Shown: positions 34,462-42,560 of the stretch, piece after piece
Layout: each line of letters opens with the position of its first letter
How positions within the stretch are numbered: position 1 is the stretch's first letter
Source: Clostridia bacterium
GTDB taxonomy: Bacteria; Bacillota; Clostridia; Oscillospirales; Acutalibacteraceae
Direction: 5' to 3'
Assembly: GCA_017416345.1 (NCBI GenBank)
Contig: JAFQCR010000011.1
Location: 1-64,000 of the forward strand
DNA: 64,000 nt
Notes under the pieces: model-generated
What the model was told of the DNA's origin: nothing
Database searches by the model: none
The model's input: the letters and a program-made list of their open reading frames with translations, nothing else
Position numbers and translations under genes: made by a program

Positions 34462-35644
34462 ATTTCAGATGCTCCAACTCTTTAAAATAGTATATAGTAT
34501 CATCCTTGGGGCGGATGTCGGTGACCGTGCCGACATAGTGGCGCAGGTTGCGCTCCTTAAAGGGACGGCTCTTGATGACCTCCTCGTCGAGGTCGATTCC
34601 AAGACCCGGCTTGTCGGGTATAATGATGTGTCCGTCCTCGTAATGTACCTCCTCGGTGCTGACCTGCTTTCTGAATGAGCCGTCGGTCAGCATTATCTCG
34701 TGGATACAGAAATTGGGGATGGTGCAGGCCAACTGCAGGATTGCGGCATTTGAAACGGGACCCGACGGATTGTGGAACGACACCGGCACGTGCTTGGCTT
34801 CAGCCATACCTGCAATCTTTTTGCCCGTCATAAGACCGCCTGCGTGGAACACGTCGGGCTGCAAATAGTCAACACAGTTCTTCTCAAGGATCTCCTGGAA
34901 GGCATAGATACCGTAGCCACGTTCACCTGCGGCGATGGGGATGTTGGAGTGTGCACGGACATAGGCAGTTGAATCCATATTATCGGGAACGCAAGGCTCC
35001 TCCAAAAACATCGGGTGATACTGCTCAAGCTCACGTGAGATGATAAGTGCCGTTGTGGGGTTAAAACGTCCGTGGCACTCGATAAGCAGGTCAACGTTAT
35101 CACCGACAGCCTCTCTGACGGCACCGACAATATCGGACGACAGCTTAAGTTGTTCGTTGGATATGCTCATGTGCGACGAGCCAAACGGATCCCACTTGAG
35201 CGCCTTGATGCCAAGCTCGGCCGTTCTTTTGGCTTTTTTGGCAAACTCCTCGGGGGTACGTGCTCCCACAAACCAAGCATTTGCGTACATCTTGACACGG
35301 TCTCTTACCTTGCCGCCGAAAAATGCGCTGACGGGAACGTTCAAGGCCTTACCCTTGATGTCCCAGCAGGCCATTTCGATGGCACTCAAAGCCGACATCA
35401 GCACGGGGCCGCCCTTCCAATAAATATCACGGTAGACCTCAAACATCAGCTTTTCGGTCTCAAACGGGTCACGTCCGACAATCAGTCTTTTAAGGTCCTT
35501 GACCATACCCTCAAGTGCATTCTCATTGGTGCCAAGCGAAGCCTCGCCCCAACCGTAGATACCCTCGTCGGTCTCAACCTTGACAAAGTTCCAATTCATT
35601 CTAAACGAATCCATCGTATATGCTTTTACATCGGTAATTTTCAT
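34454..35644 (-). CDS. Sugar acid dehydratase, enolase superfamily (galactonate dehydratase-like)
   Basis: The enzyme removes water from a sugar acid to give a 2-keto-3-deoxy acid. The 396-residue protein has an N-terminal capping domain (VKVETDEGIYGWGEAS) and a barrel with metal-ligand motifs LLIECHGRF, MFLEEPCVPDN and IAAGERG. YLQPDVFHAGG and VSFHNPSGPVSNA supply candidate acid/base histidines. It resembles galactonate and related dehydratases; the sugar cannot be fixed from sequence. It follows the dehydrogenase after 12 bases. Confidence 0.88.
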   Translation of the reverse strand: MKITDVKAYTMDSFRMNWNFVKVETDEGIYGWGEASLGTNENALEGMVKDLKRLIVGRDPFETEKLMFEVYRDIYWKGGPVLMSALSAIEMACWDIKGKALNVPVSAFFGGKVRDRVKMYANAWFVGARTPEEFAKKAKRTAELGIKALKWDPFGSSHMSISNEQLKLSSDIVGAVREAVGDNVDLLIECHGRFNPTTALIISRELEQYHPMFLEEPCVPDNMDSTAYVRAHSNIPIAAGERGYGIYAFQEILEKNCVDYLQPDVFHAGGLMTGKKIAGMAEAKHVPVSFHNPSGPVSNAAILQLACTIPNFCIHEIMLTDGSFRKQVSTEEVHYEDGHIIIPDKPGLGIDLDEEVIKSRPFKERNLRHYVGTVTDIRPKDDTIYYFKELEHLKYE

Positions 35645-35656
35645 ACTATTTCTCCT

Positions 35657-36433
35657 TTACTTCTCATCAAGATCCGCAGGTTTTTTGAACGGCAACAAGC
35701 AAACGCTGATGCCCGAATCGACCGTCAGCTCGGTACCCGTAACCGTCCTTGAAAGGTCGGAGCCCAAGTAATAGACCGCCTCGGCAATGTCCTCTCCGAA
35801 CGACTCGATTCCCGCAGGATACTGCGCCCTTCTGCGTACGGTCTCCTCTTCGGTCTGCACGTCCCAACGGTCGGTGTGAATGGCACCTGCGGCAATATAA
35901 TTGGCACGGATGCCGTAAGCGCCCAGCTCGACCGCCATCGACTTGGTCAGCGACAGCAGAGCGCCCTTTGACATGGTATAAAGCGCACGACCGTGAATTG
36001 CCTGGTGACAATGCACCGAGCCGACCACCACGATAGAGCCTTTGCCTTGAGCTTTCATTATCTTGGCGGCATTCTGACAACAGAAAAATGTTCCCTTGAT
36101 ATTGGCATCAATAACGCTGTCAAAAGCATCCTCAGCAGAATTGAGCACGCCAAAATCAACGCCCAGATTTGCGGCATTGGCGACAAAAATATCAAGTCCA
36201 TTGAAGGTGTTTTTAATATCCTCAAACGCCGCATTGACCGATTTTATATCGGACAGCTCGACACGGTAGCCCTTGGCCTTGACACCGTATTTTTGCGACA
36301 GCTCATTAGCAACCGCTTCAGCATCGGCGGCCTCCCTGCCCGACACGGCAACATTAAAGCCTAATTGTGCAAATTTTTCTGCAATGGCACGACCTGTGTT
36401 TCGTGTCGCTCCTGTGATAAAAACAGTTTTCAT
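35657..36433 (-). CDS. Short-chain dehydrogenase/reductase
   Basis: This NAD(P)-dependent enzyme has TGATRNTGRAIA (cofactor loop, 7-18), NAAN near 86-89, Ser139 and the catalytic pair Tyr152/Lys156 in YTMSK. At 258 residues it is a classical SDR. Heading an operon with a dehydratase and an aldolase, it probably oxidises a free sugar to its lactone or acid. No lactonase is seen. The ATG follows GAGGTGA. The AraC gene lies divergent, with a palindrome between. Confidence 0.88.
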   Translation of the reverse strand: MKTVFITGATRNTGRAIAEKFAQLGFNVAVSGREAADAEAVANELSQKYGVKAKGYRVELSDIKSVNAAFEDIKNTFNGLDIFVANAANLGVDFGVLNSAEDAFDSVIDANIKGTFFCCQNAAKIMKAQGKGSIVVVGSVHCHQAIHGRALYTMSKGALLSLTKSMAVELGAYGIRANYIAAGAIHTDRWDVQTEEETVRRRAQYPAGIESFGEDIAEAVYYLGSDLSRTVTGTELTVDSGISVCLLPFKKPADLDEK

Positions 36434-36511
36434 AATATCACCTCGGTTTCAGTATATTGACGATAAGCTTTACTGTCTACCACAATTTCACCAAATTAGC
36501 ACAATACGACC

Positions 36512-36529
36512 CTTTTATTTAAATAAAAG
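36512..36529. promoter_or_regulatory. Perfect 18-bp palindrome, operator candidate
   Basis: CTTTTATTTAAATAAAAG is fully self-complementary and touches the -35 box of the AraC gene. It lies between the regulator and the sugar acid operon, which fits a regulator site. Confidence 0.5.
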
Positions 36530-36558
36530 TTGAAATTCCGTGATTTTTATTATACAAT
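36530..36558 (+). promoter_or_regulatory. Promoter of the AraC gene at 36580
   Basis: TTGAAA (36530-36535), 17 bases, TACAAT (36553-36558), 21 bases before the start codon. Confidence 0.65.
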
Positions 36559-36579
36559 AAGACCAAATGAGGTGAAGCC

Positions 36580-37383
36580 ATGAAATACATTTCTTTGTGG
36601 GACGTCGATAAATACGACTTTCTGCTCAAAAACATTCTTGCGGTAGCATTGAAACCCAAGCGCCGTGTCATAAACCACACAAGCCGCCCCTCGAACAGCT
36701 TTACTCTGTTCACTGAAGGTGAGGTCGAATACACATTTGACGGCGAGACCCACCGTCTGCCTGCAGGCTCGCTTATATATCTGCCGAAGGGGTCACGGCA
36801 TAGCTTTAGATGGGTGTCCGACAAGGTGTTGTTCAGCCACATCAATTTTGAAATGTATGTTGGCGGCGAATACACCGTTTTTTCCAAAACGCCGTTGATA
36901 ATCAGCACCAACTGCGACCCCGAGCTGCAGAAGCTGTTTTCCGATATATGCAACCTTTACTCAAGCCGTGAATATTGCTACACCCTGCGCGCAAAGGCCC
37001 GACTTATTGAATTTATCTACACGCTTTTGAAGATACACCGTGCTAAATTGTCGAGCATACCGCACAAGAACCCCGCAACGGCCTGCATTGAATATATAAA
37101 CGAAAACTATTCCCAAAAAATCACTACCGAGGAGCTTTGCCGTATCACCTCTTTAAGCCCCACCCACCTGCGGCGAGTTTTCAAAAACTCGACCGGCTCG
37201 ACCATTGTGGATTATGTAAACCAATGCCGTATCACAAAATCCTTAGAGCTACTCACCCATTCCGAAATGTCGGTTATGGAGATTTCGGAAGCGGTGGGTT
37301 TTGAAAGCCAGAACTACTACACCCGAGTGTTCCGAAAGCTGATGAACACCACCCCCAACGCCTATCGCAACAATTTAACATAA
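36580..37383 (+). CDS. AraC-family transcription regulator
   Basis: The 267-residue protein has a cupin sensor domain (GEVEYTFDGETHRLPAGSLI; LPKGSRHSF) and a C-terminal AraC DNA-binding domain (TTEELCRITSLSPTHLRRVF; VMEISEAVGFESQNYYTRVF). It lies divergent to the dehydrogenase-dehydratase-aldolase-GH39 operon, which it probably controls. It starts 4 bases after GAGGTGA. A bidirectional terminator separates it from the next gene. Confidence 0.9.
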   Translation: MKYISLWDVDKYDFLLKNILAVALKPKRRVINHTSRPSNSFTLFTEGEVEYTFDGETHRLPAGSLIYLPKGSRHSFRWVSDKVLFSHINFEMYVGGEYTVFSKTPLIISTNCDPELQKLFSDICNLYSSREYCYTLRAKARLIEFIYTLLKIHRAKLSSIPHKNPATACIEYINENYSQKITTEELCRITSLSPTHLRRVFKNSTGSTIVDYVNQCRITKSLELLTHSEMSVMEISEAVGFESQNYYTRVFRKLMNTTPNAYRNNLT

Positions 37384-37385
37384 AG

Positions 37386-37424
37386 TAACCGCCTTGAGTA
37401 TTGAAAACTCAAGGCGGTTATTTT
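37386..37424. terminator. Bidirectional terminator after the AraC gene
   Basis: A 14-bp stem (37386-37399 with 37407-37420) is followed by TTTTATTT on the plus strand. It lies between convergent genes. Confidence 0.87.
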
Positions 37425-38748
37425 ATTTCACAACATCAATTTTTTGAATACCGTAGTAATTCAGGATTTTGACAACGTCCTTAGTTATGACCTCACCGCT
37501 CATTATGGGTGGGACGGCGGGCGGGCACGAAACCTTGGGGGCGGCACACACACGGCCGATCGCATTCTGAACCTTGACGGTCTCCTGCTCGGCAAAAAGT
37601 GCCTCCCTTATGCTCATCGCCTTGGTCGGCACGGCCGTTTTGGGGAACTCACGGTCGATATTCTCCGCTATCATTTGCGAAAGCAATGCCGTTTTGACCC
37701 TTAAAAAAGCATCCCCGTCGGTACTTGGGCTGAACATAAGAACAACCACGTCACGGTCGCAAAGCTCGCACTCAACGGCGTTTTGGCGCAAAATTTCGGC
37801 AACCTGCTCGCCGTCAAGCCCCACACTTGCGCAATCCACCGTTATCTTCAACGGTTCATCGCCCAGAAGGCTGAACCCGTGCGCCAAAAGCTCGGTCTTA
37901 AGCTCGGTCACGCACTCCACGGTTTTTGAAAGCTTGTCCCTAAGTCCGTCGGACAGCTCAACATTACACATATCAAGCGACTGCATTATCAAATACGACG
38001 GGCTGGTGGAAGCAAAGACCGACAAAAACCGTCTTGCGTTTTCGCAAAACTCTTTAGGTGCTTTTTTGCCTATATGCAGATACGCACCGCCGGTCAGCAC
38101 AGGCAAGGTCTTGTGTGCCGAATCGCAACACATATCGGCACCCAAATGTATCGGGTGCTGTGATTTTTTCAAAAATCCGAGATACGCACCGTGAGCGTTA
38201 TCGACCAACAACGGAACATCAAACTCATGGCACACCTCGGCAAGCCCTTTTATATCCTGCACGTTGCCGAGATAATCGGGTGATGTGACGTACACCGCAC
38301 TCGGCAGCTCGGGCATACCTTGAAGTTTGTTTTTCAAAGCCTCGGCCGAAACAACACAGCTACAAATATGCTCGGCCTCTTGAGGATACAGCCACTCGAC
38401 ATTCAAATCGAGCAACGCCGCACCGTAAAGAAAAGCTTTATGCACATTTCGGGCGGCCAAAACGGTTTTAGATTTGCCGTTTGTGGCGATGGCCAGCATA
38501 GCCTTTATGCACAGCGACGACCCTTCTGTGGAATAGTATGTATGAGCCGTTTTAAATAGCTTTGAAGCGTTGTTTTCGCTTTGGAGTATCACACCGTCGG
38601 GACTGTACAAAACGTCTGCACCGTCAACCTCGGTTATATCATACTGCTCAACGCCCAAAGAGCCACAGCCCTTATGTCCCGGCATATGAAGTCTTGAAAC
38701 ACCGCTTTCGGCATAGTGCTTTACAAAATCAACTATCGGCGTGTTCAT
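37423..38748 (-). CDS. Orn/Lys/Arg decarboxylase-family PLP enzyme
   Basis: The 441-residue protein is a fold-type I PLP enzyme of the basic amino acid decarboxylase family. It shows HMPGHKGCG at 21-29, VDNAHGAYLG with Asp183 and His186 against the cofactor, and DSAHKTLPV with the PLP-binding Lys213. It is shorter than the full inducible decarboxylases and fits the compact YaaO/SpeA-like group. The substrate is unknown. I start it at 38748 because ATG overlaps the TGA of the SCIFF maturase (ATGA), a sign of translational coupling. Confidence 0.87.
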   Translation of the reverse strand: MNTPIVDFVKHYAESGVSRLHMPGHKGCGSLGVEQYDITEVDGADVLYSPDGVILQSENNASKLFKTAHTYYSTEGSSLCIKAMLAIATNGKSKTVLAARNVHKAFLYGAALLDLNVEWLYPQEAEHICSCVVSAEALKNKLQGMPELPSAVYVTSPDYLGNVQDIKGLAEVCHEFDVPLLVDNAHGAYLGFLKKSQHPIHLGADMCCDSAHKTLPVLTGGAYLHIGKKAPKEFCENARRFLSVFASTSPSYLIMQSLDMCNVELSDGLRDKLSKTVECVTELKTELLAHGFSLLGDEPLKITVDCASVGLDGEQVAEILRQNAVECELCDRDVVVLMFSPSTDGDAFLRVKTALLSQMIAENIDREFPKTAVPTKAMSIREALFAEQETVKVQNAIGRVCAAPKVSCPPAVPPIMSGEVITKDVVKILNYYGIQKIDVVK

Positions 38749-40118
38749 TGGTCGGCCTCGGCAACCTTTATCATAACGGCACATTCCATTCTCTTTTTAA
38801 AGAGCTCACAGCCGTACTCGTAAACGCCGCTTATCTTACCCGTTGCATGGTAAGAGTTGGCCGCACAACCGCCCGAGCAATAAAGCTTGGCCCAGCAATC
38901 CTTACATTCGGGTCGGGCATAGGCATTACAGCTTCTGAATTCGTCCTGCGCCGCCTTGTTGGTGACACCCTTCCAGACATCACCAAGGCTGTATTTGGGA
39001 TCACCGACAAACTGATGGCAGGGATAAAGCTCACCCCAAGGGGTGACCGCCATATACTCGGTACCCGAGCCGCAACCCGTGATACGCTTGTAGATGCAGG
39101 GGCCCTCGGTCAGGTCGATCATATAGTGATAGAAGGTAAAGCCGTTGCCTGCCTTCTTGCGTTTTATCATCTCAACCGCTAACTTTTCATACTGCTCAAA
39201 AAGCTTGGGCAGATCGGCCTCGGTCAAGGCATAGGGGTCCCCGGGTGCACAGACCACGGGTTCCATACTGAGTTCCTTAAAGCCAAGGTCGGCCATATGG
39301 AAAATATCCTCGGTAAAGTCAACGTTGTTGTGGGTAAAGGTGCCGCGCATATAGTAATCCTTGCCGCCACGTTTTTCCACAAGGCGTTGGAACTTGGGCA
39401 CGATGTCCTCATAGCTTCCCTTGCCGTTATAGTATTTTCTGAAATGGTCGTGAATGCTTTGACGTCCGTCAAGGCTCAAAACCACGTTGCACATTTCCTT
39501 GTTGAGATAGTCGATTATCTCGTCGTCAAGCAACACTCCGTTGGTGGTGAGTGTAAAACGGAAGTTCTTGTTGTGCTGTTTTTCAACGCTTCTGGCATAC
39601 TCAACAAGCTGCTTTACGACCTCCCAGTTCATCAGCGGCTCACCGCCGAAGAAGTCGACCTCTAAATTCTTGCGTGTACCCGAGTTGGCAATAAGGAAAT
39701 CGAAGGCCTGCTTGCCGACCTCAAACGACATCAGCGCACGGTCGCCCTGATATTTGCCCTGACTTGCGAAGCAATACGAGCAGTTTAAGTTACAGGTGTG
39801 AGCGACGTGCAGACACATAGCCTTTACAACATTTGAGTTGTTCTTGAAATCAATGGCAAGGTTTTCGTAAACATCCTCGGAATACAGCTTGCCTTGTTTT
39901 TCAAGCTCGGCAACGTCATTAAGACACTCCTTGACCTCGTCGGCCGTAACATCGGGCTGATCTTTATACTTATCCAAAACAAACTCGGTTATCTCCTCTG
40001 CCGAATGGGTCTTATACATTTCGATAATGTCGTAAGCCACCTCATCGACCGAATGCACCGACCCACTGCAGGTATCAAGCACAATATTATAACCGTTCAG
40101 CTTATAGCAATGTACCAT
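38745..40118 (-). CDS. scfB: SCIFF peptide maturase (radical SAM/SPASM)
   Basis: This radical SAM enzyme forms thioether bridges on the small cysteine-rich SCIFF peptide encoded just upstream. In the 457-residue protein an N-terminal peptide-binding region precedes the radical SAM cluster CNLNCSYC (Cys109, 113, 116). VDFFGGEPLMNW, LTTNGVLL and VLSLDGRQSIHD follow. The SPASM domain has many cysteines (GCGSG, YPCHQF, ECKDCWAKLYCSGGC). It starts after TATGGAGT. The operon order is peptide, maturase, decarboxylase-like enzyme. Confidence 0.94.
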   Translation of the reverse strand: MVHCYKLNGYNIVLDTCSGSVHSVDEVAYDIIEMYKTHSAEEITEFVLDKYKDQPDVTADEVKECLNDVAELEKQGKLYSEDVYENLAIDFKNNSNVVKAMCLHVAHTCNLNCSYCFASQGKYQGDRALMSFEVGKQAFDFLIANSGTRKNLEVDFFGGEPLMNWEVVKQLVEYARSVEKQHNKNFRFTLTTNGVLLDDEIIDYLNKEMCNVVLSLDGRQSIHDHFRKYYNGKGSYEDIVPKFQRLVEKRGGKDYYMRGTFTHNNVDFTEDIFHMADLGFKELSMEPVVCAPGDPYALTEADLPKLFEQYEKLAVEMIKRKKAGNGFTFYHYMIDLTEGPCIYKRITGCGSGTEYMAVTPWGELYPCHQFVGDPKYSLGDVWKGVTNKAAQDEFRSCNAYARPECKDCWAKLYCSGGCAANSYHATGKISGVYEYGCELFKKRMECAVMIKVAEADQ

Positions 40119-40142
40119 AAATTACTCCATATCATAAAAGAA

Positions 40143-40163
40143 GCCGCCTTAATATAAGGCGGC
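40143..40163 (-). terminator. Hairpin between SCIFF peptide and maturase genes
   Basis: A perfect 8-bp GC-rich stem (40143-40150 with 40156-40163) is followed on the minus strand by TTCTTTT. As a weak terminator it would yield more peptide than enzyme transcript. Confidence 0.6.
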
Positions 40164-40183
40164 GTTCCTTGTTTTAACAAAGA

Positions 40184-40330
40184 TTACTTGTTAGCGTTCT
40201 CGCACTTCTGGTTAGCAACACCGCAAGAGGTCTTGCAAGCAGACTGGCAGGAGGTCTGGCACTCGCCACAGCCACCGGTCTTAACGCTCTTATTCATATC
40301 TCTGGTTTCGATAGTCTTAATTCTGCTCAT
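40184..40330 (-). CDS. scfA: SCIFF ranthipeptide precursor
   Basis: The 48-residue peptide starts MSRIKTIETRDMNKS at 40330, after AAAGGAG. Its core has six cysteines: CGECQTSCQSACKTSC plus a last Cys near the end. That is the SCIFF (six cysteines in forty-five residues) pattern found across Clostridia. The adjacent maturase supports the call. The function of the mature peptide is not firmly known; links to quorum sensing have been suggested. Longer in-frame starts run into the promoter and are unlikely. Confidence 0.95.
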   Translation of the reverse strand: MSRIKTIETRDMNKSVKTGGCGECQTSCQSACKTSCGVANQKCENANK

Positions 40331-40382
40331 TGTAATTACTCCTTTAAAAATTGCATTGCGGAAAACCGCTTTATCATCTGTA

Positions 40383-40411
40383 ATTTTATCACAGCAACGC
40401 TTTTCTGTCAA
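40383..40411 (-). promoter_or_regulatory. Promoter of the SCIFF operon
   Basis: On the minus strand TTGACA (40411-40406), 17 bases, TAAAAT (40388-40383), about 53 bases before scfA. It is one of the best consensus promoters in the window. Confidence 0.78.
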
Positions 40412-40428
40412 GTGGTAAACGCCAATTC

Positions 40429-41412
40429 TTAGCGTTCTTCACGGAAATAAGAAAGTCCAAGGCTCTGCGGAGGCTGATTCTCACGCTTTTTACGGATGCT
40501 TATGATAATAAGCACCAGTATCGTTACAACGTAAGGAAGCATATTGATGAGCTCCTTGTTGCTGGCCGAAAGTCCCGGAATGTAAACGCAAAGGATGTAA
40601 AGTCCACCGAAAAGATAAGAAGCAAGGATGGACATTTTGGGCTTCCAGATGGCAAAGATAACGATGGCAATGGCAAGCCAGCCACGGTCACCGAAGCCGT
40701 TGTTGGTCCAGGCACCGCCGGTGTAGTCCATAACGAAGTACAGACCGCCGAAGCCTGCGATCATTCCGCCGATGCAGGTTGCAAAATACTTATACTTGGT
40801 AACATTGATACCTGCCGAGTCGGCCGTGGCGGGATTTTCGCCGACAGCACGGAGGTTAAGACCAACTCTCGTTTTATTAAGTATAAATGACGCTACCAGC
40901 GCAATTATAACGGCAAGATAAACCAAAAATCCGAACGACAAAAAGGTTTTTCCGAAAAGACCGAGGTCGTCGGCAAACGGCAAAGACATCTTGAATGCCG
41001 CACCGCAATCCATAAGCGAAATAGAACCGCTTTCATTAAAGAACTTGAGCAACGAGCCACCGAAGAAGTTACCGATACCGATACCGAAGGTGGTCAGCGC
41101 AAGACCCGTTACGTTCTGATTGGCACGCAAGGTTATGGTAAGGAAGCTGTAGATCAGCGTCATTATAAGCGATCCCAGCATACAACTGAGCAACGGGATC
41201 AGAATGCAAAGAGCAGTGTTGGGATCTTCGGTATAATGCTCGTAAATATAGCCGCCGATAATACCCGAAATGCCACCGACATACATAATACCGGGGATAC
41301 CAAGGTTAAGGTTGCCCGATTTTTCGGTGATGATCTCGCCCGTGGCACCGAAGAGCAACGGCGTACCCTGAATGATCGCAGCATTGATAAATGCAAAAAT
41401 CGTATTTAACAC
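40429..41412 (-). CDS. Nucleoside ABC transporter permease (NupQ-like)
   Basis: The 327-residue membrane protein has about 8-9 hydrophobic segments and the BMP-type permease signature (GEIITEKSGNLNLGIPGIMYVGG; RAVGENPATADSAGINVTKYK). With the other permease it forms the channel of an importer resembling NupNOPQ/BmpABCD, which takes up nucleosides. It starts 2 bases after the previous stop and is the last gene of the operon. I found no clear terminator before the SCIFF promoter, so read-through is possible. Confidence 0.88.
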   Translation of the reverse strand: MLNTIFAFINAAIIQGTPLLFGATGEIITEKSGNLNLGIPGIMYVGGISGIIGGYIYEHYTEDPNTALCILIPLLSCMLGSLIMTLIYSFLTITLRANQNVTGLALTTFGIGIGNFFGGSLLKFFNESGSISLMDCGAAFKMSLPFADDLGLFGKTFLSFGFLVYLAVIIALVASFILNKTRVGLNLRAVGENPATADSAGINVTKYKYFATCIGGMIAGFGGLYFVMDYTGGAWTNNGFGDRGWLAIAIVIFAIWKPKMSILASYLFGGLYILCVYIPGLSASNKELINMLPYVVTILVLIIISIRKKRENQPPQSLGLSYFREER

Positions 41413-41414
41413 CG

Positions 41415-42560
41415 TTATCCCTCCTTATGCTTTGTGCGAAGATTAACCTTGTAGTTTATAAAGAATTCGCAACCGATAATAAAGAAAATAATAATACCGG
41501 TCAGAATATCCGAAACGCTTTGGTTAAGGCCGAAGGTTGTTGCAATGGCGCCTGCACCTCTTTGCATAAACACAACAAGGAACGAGGTGATAACCATCAT
41601 ACCGGGATTGAATTTAGCCAACCAGGCAACCATAATTGCCGTAAAGCCCATACCGCCTGCAATGTCTTTAGAAACGGTATAATTGGTACCGGAAACCAAT
41701 AAGAAGCCTGCAATACCGCAAATAGCACCCGAAACGATCAAGGTTCTGATGATAACCTTTTTGACGTTGATGCCGATATATCTGGCGGTATTTTCGCTCT
41801 CACCGACAACCGAGATCTCATATCCCTGCTTACTGTACTTCAAGTAAATGTACATAGCCACGGTAAGCAATCCGACGATCAAAATATTAAAGCCGTATTT
41901 CTGTCCGAAAAGCTCGGGAAGCCAACCGCTTTCGGTATTGGGATTGATGATACCCATAACGCTTGAGCCGTTGGGGACCCACACCATTATGAAAAACGCA
42001 ACCAACTGCATTGCCACATAGTTCATCATAAGGGTAAACAGACTTTCGTTGGTTCCCCAAATTGCTTTGAAAATTGCAGGAATAACGGCCCAAATAATAC
42101 CGGCCGCCATACTTGCCACAAGCATCATGGGAATGAGCACAGCGTTTGATAACGGAGCCTCATACACCAACGGCAACGTATCACCCATACGCACTTCTTT
42201 AAAATAGAACATACAAGCCGCCGAAGCAAGCGCACCGACAAGCACCTGACCTTCTGCACCAAGGTTCCAGAACTTCATTTTAAAGGCAGGTGTGACCGCC
42301 AATGAAATACACAAAAGCATTGCTATGTTCTGCAAAAGGATCCAGAACTTACGCTCGGTACCAAAGCTTCCCTCGATCATCTCCGAATAAACGTCTAACG
42401 GGTTTAGCTTGGTCAACAAAACAATGAGAGCCGAGCAAACGATCAAAGCTGCTACAATAGCAATGGCTCTGATGATAACTCCCTTATACCAAACCATAGC
42501 ATCACGCTTGGTGATGTGCAGCAACGGCTCTGAGTGCTGTGCCAATCTTTTACTACTCAT
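41415..42560 (-). CDS. Nucleoside ABC transporter permease (NupP-like)
   Basis: The 381-residue membrane protein is the second permease of the importer. It has LTPAFKMKFWNLGAEGQVLVG-type wording in the first half, then GESENTARYIGINVKKVI, the coupling-loop region of this family. The start at 42560 follows AAAGGAG. It overlaps the end of the ATPase gene by 8 bases, so expression is coupled. The N-terminal 20 residues are polar and cytoplasmic. Confidence 0.88.
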   Translation of the reverse strand: MSSKRLAQHSEPLLHITKRDAMVWYKGVIIRAIAIVAALIVCSALIVLLTKLNPLDVYSEMIEGSFGTERKFWILLQNIAMLLCISLAVTPAFKMKFWNLGAEGQVLVGALASAACMFYFKEVRMGDTLPLVYEAPLSNAVLIPMMLVASMAAGIIWAVIPAIFKAIWGTNESLFTLMMNYVAMQLVAFFIMVWVPNGSSVMGIINPNTESGWLPELFGQKYGFNILIVGLLTVAMYIYLKYSKQGYEISVVGESENTARYIGINVKKVIIRTLIVSGAICGIAGFLLVSGTNYTVSKDIAGGMGFTAIMVAWLAKFNPGMMVITSFLVVFMQRGAGAIATTFGLNQSVSDILTGIIIFFIIGCEFFINYKVNLRTKHKEG

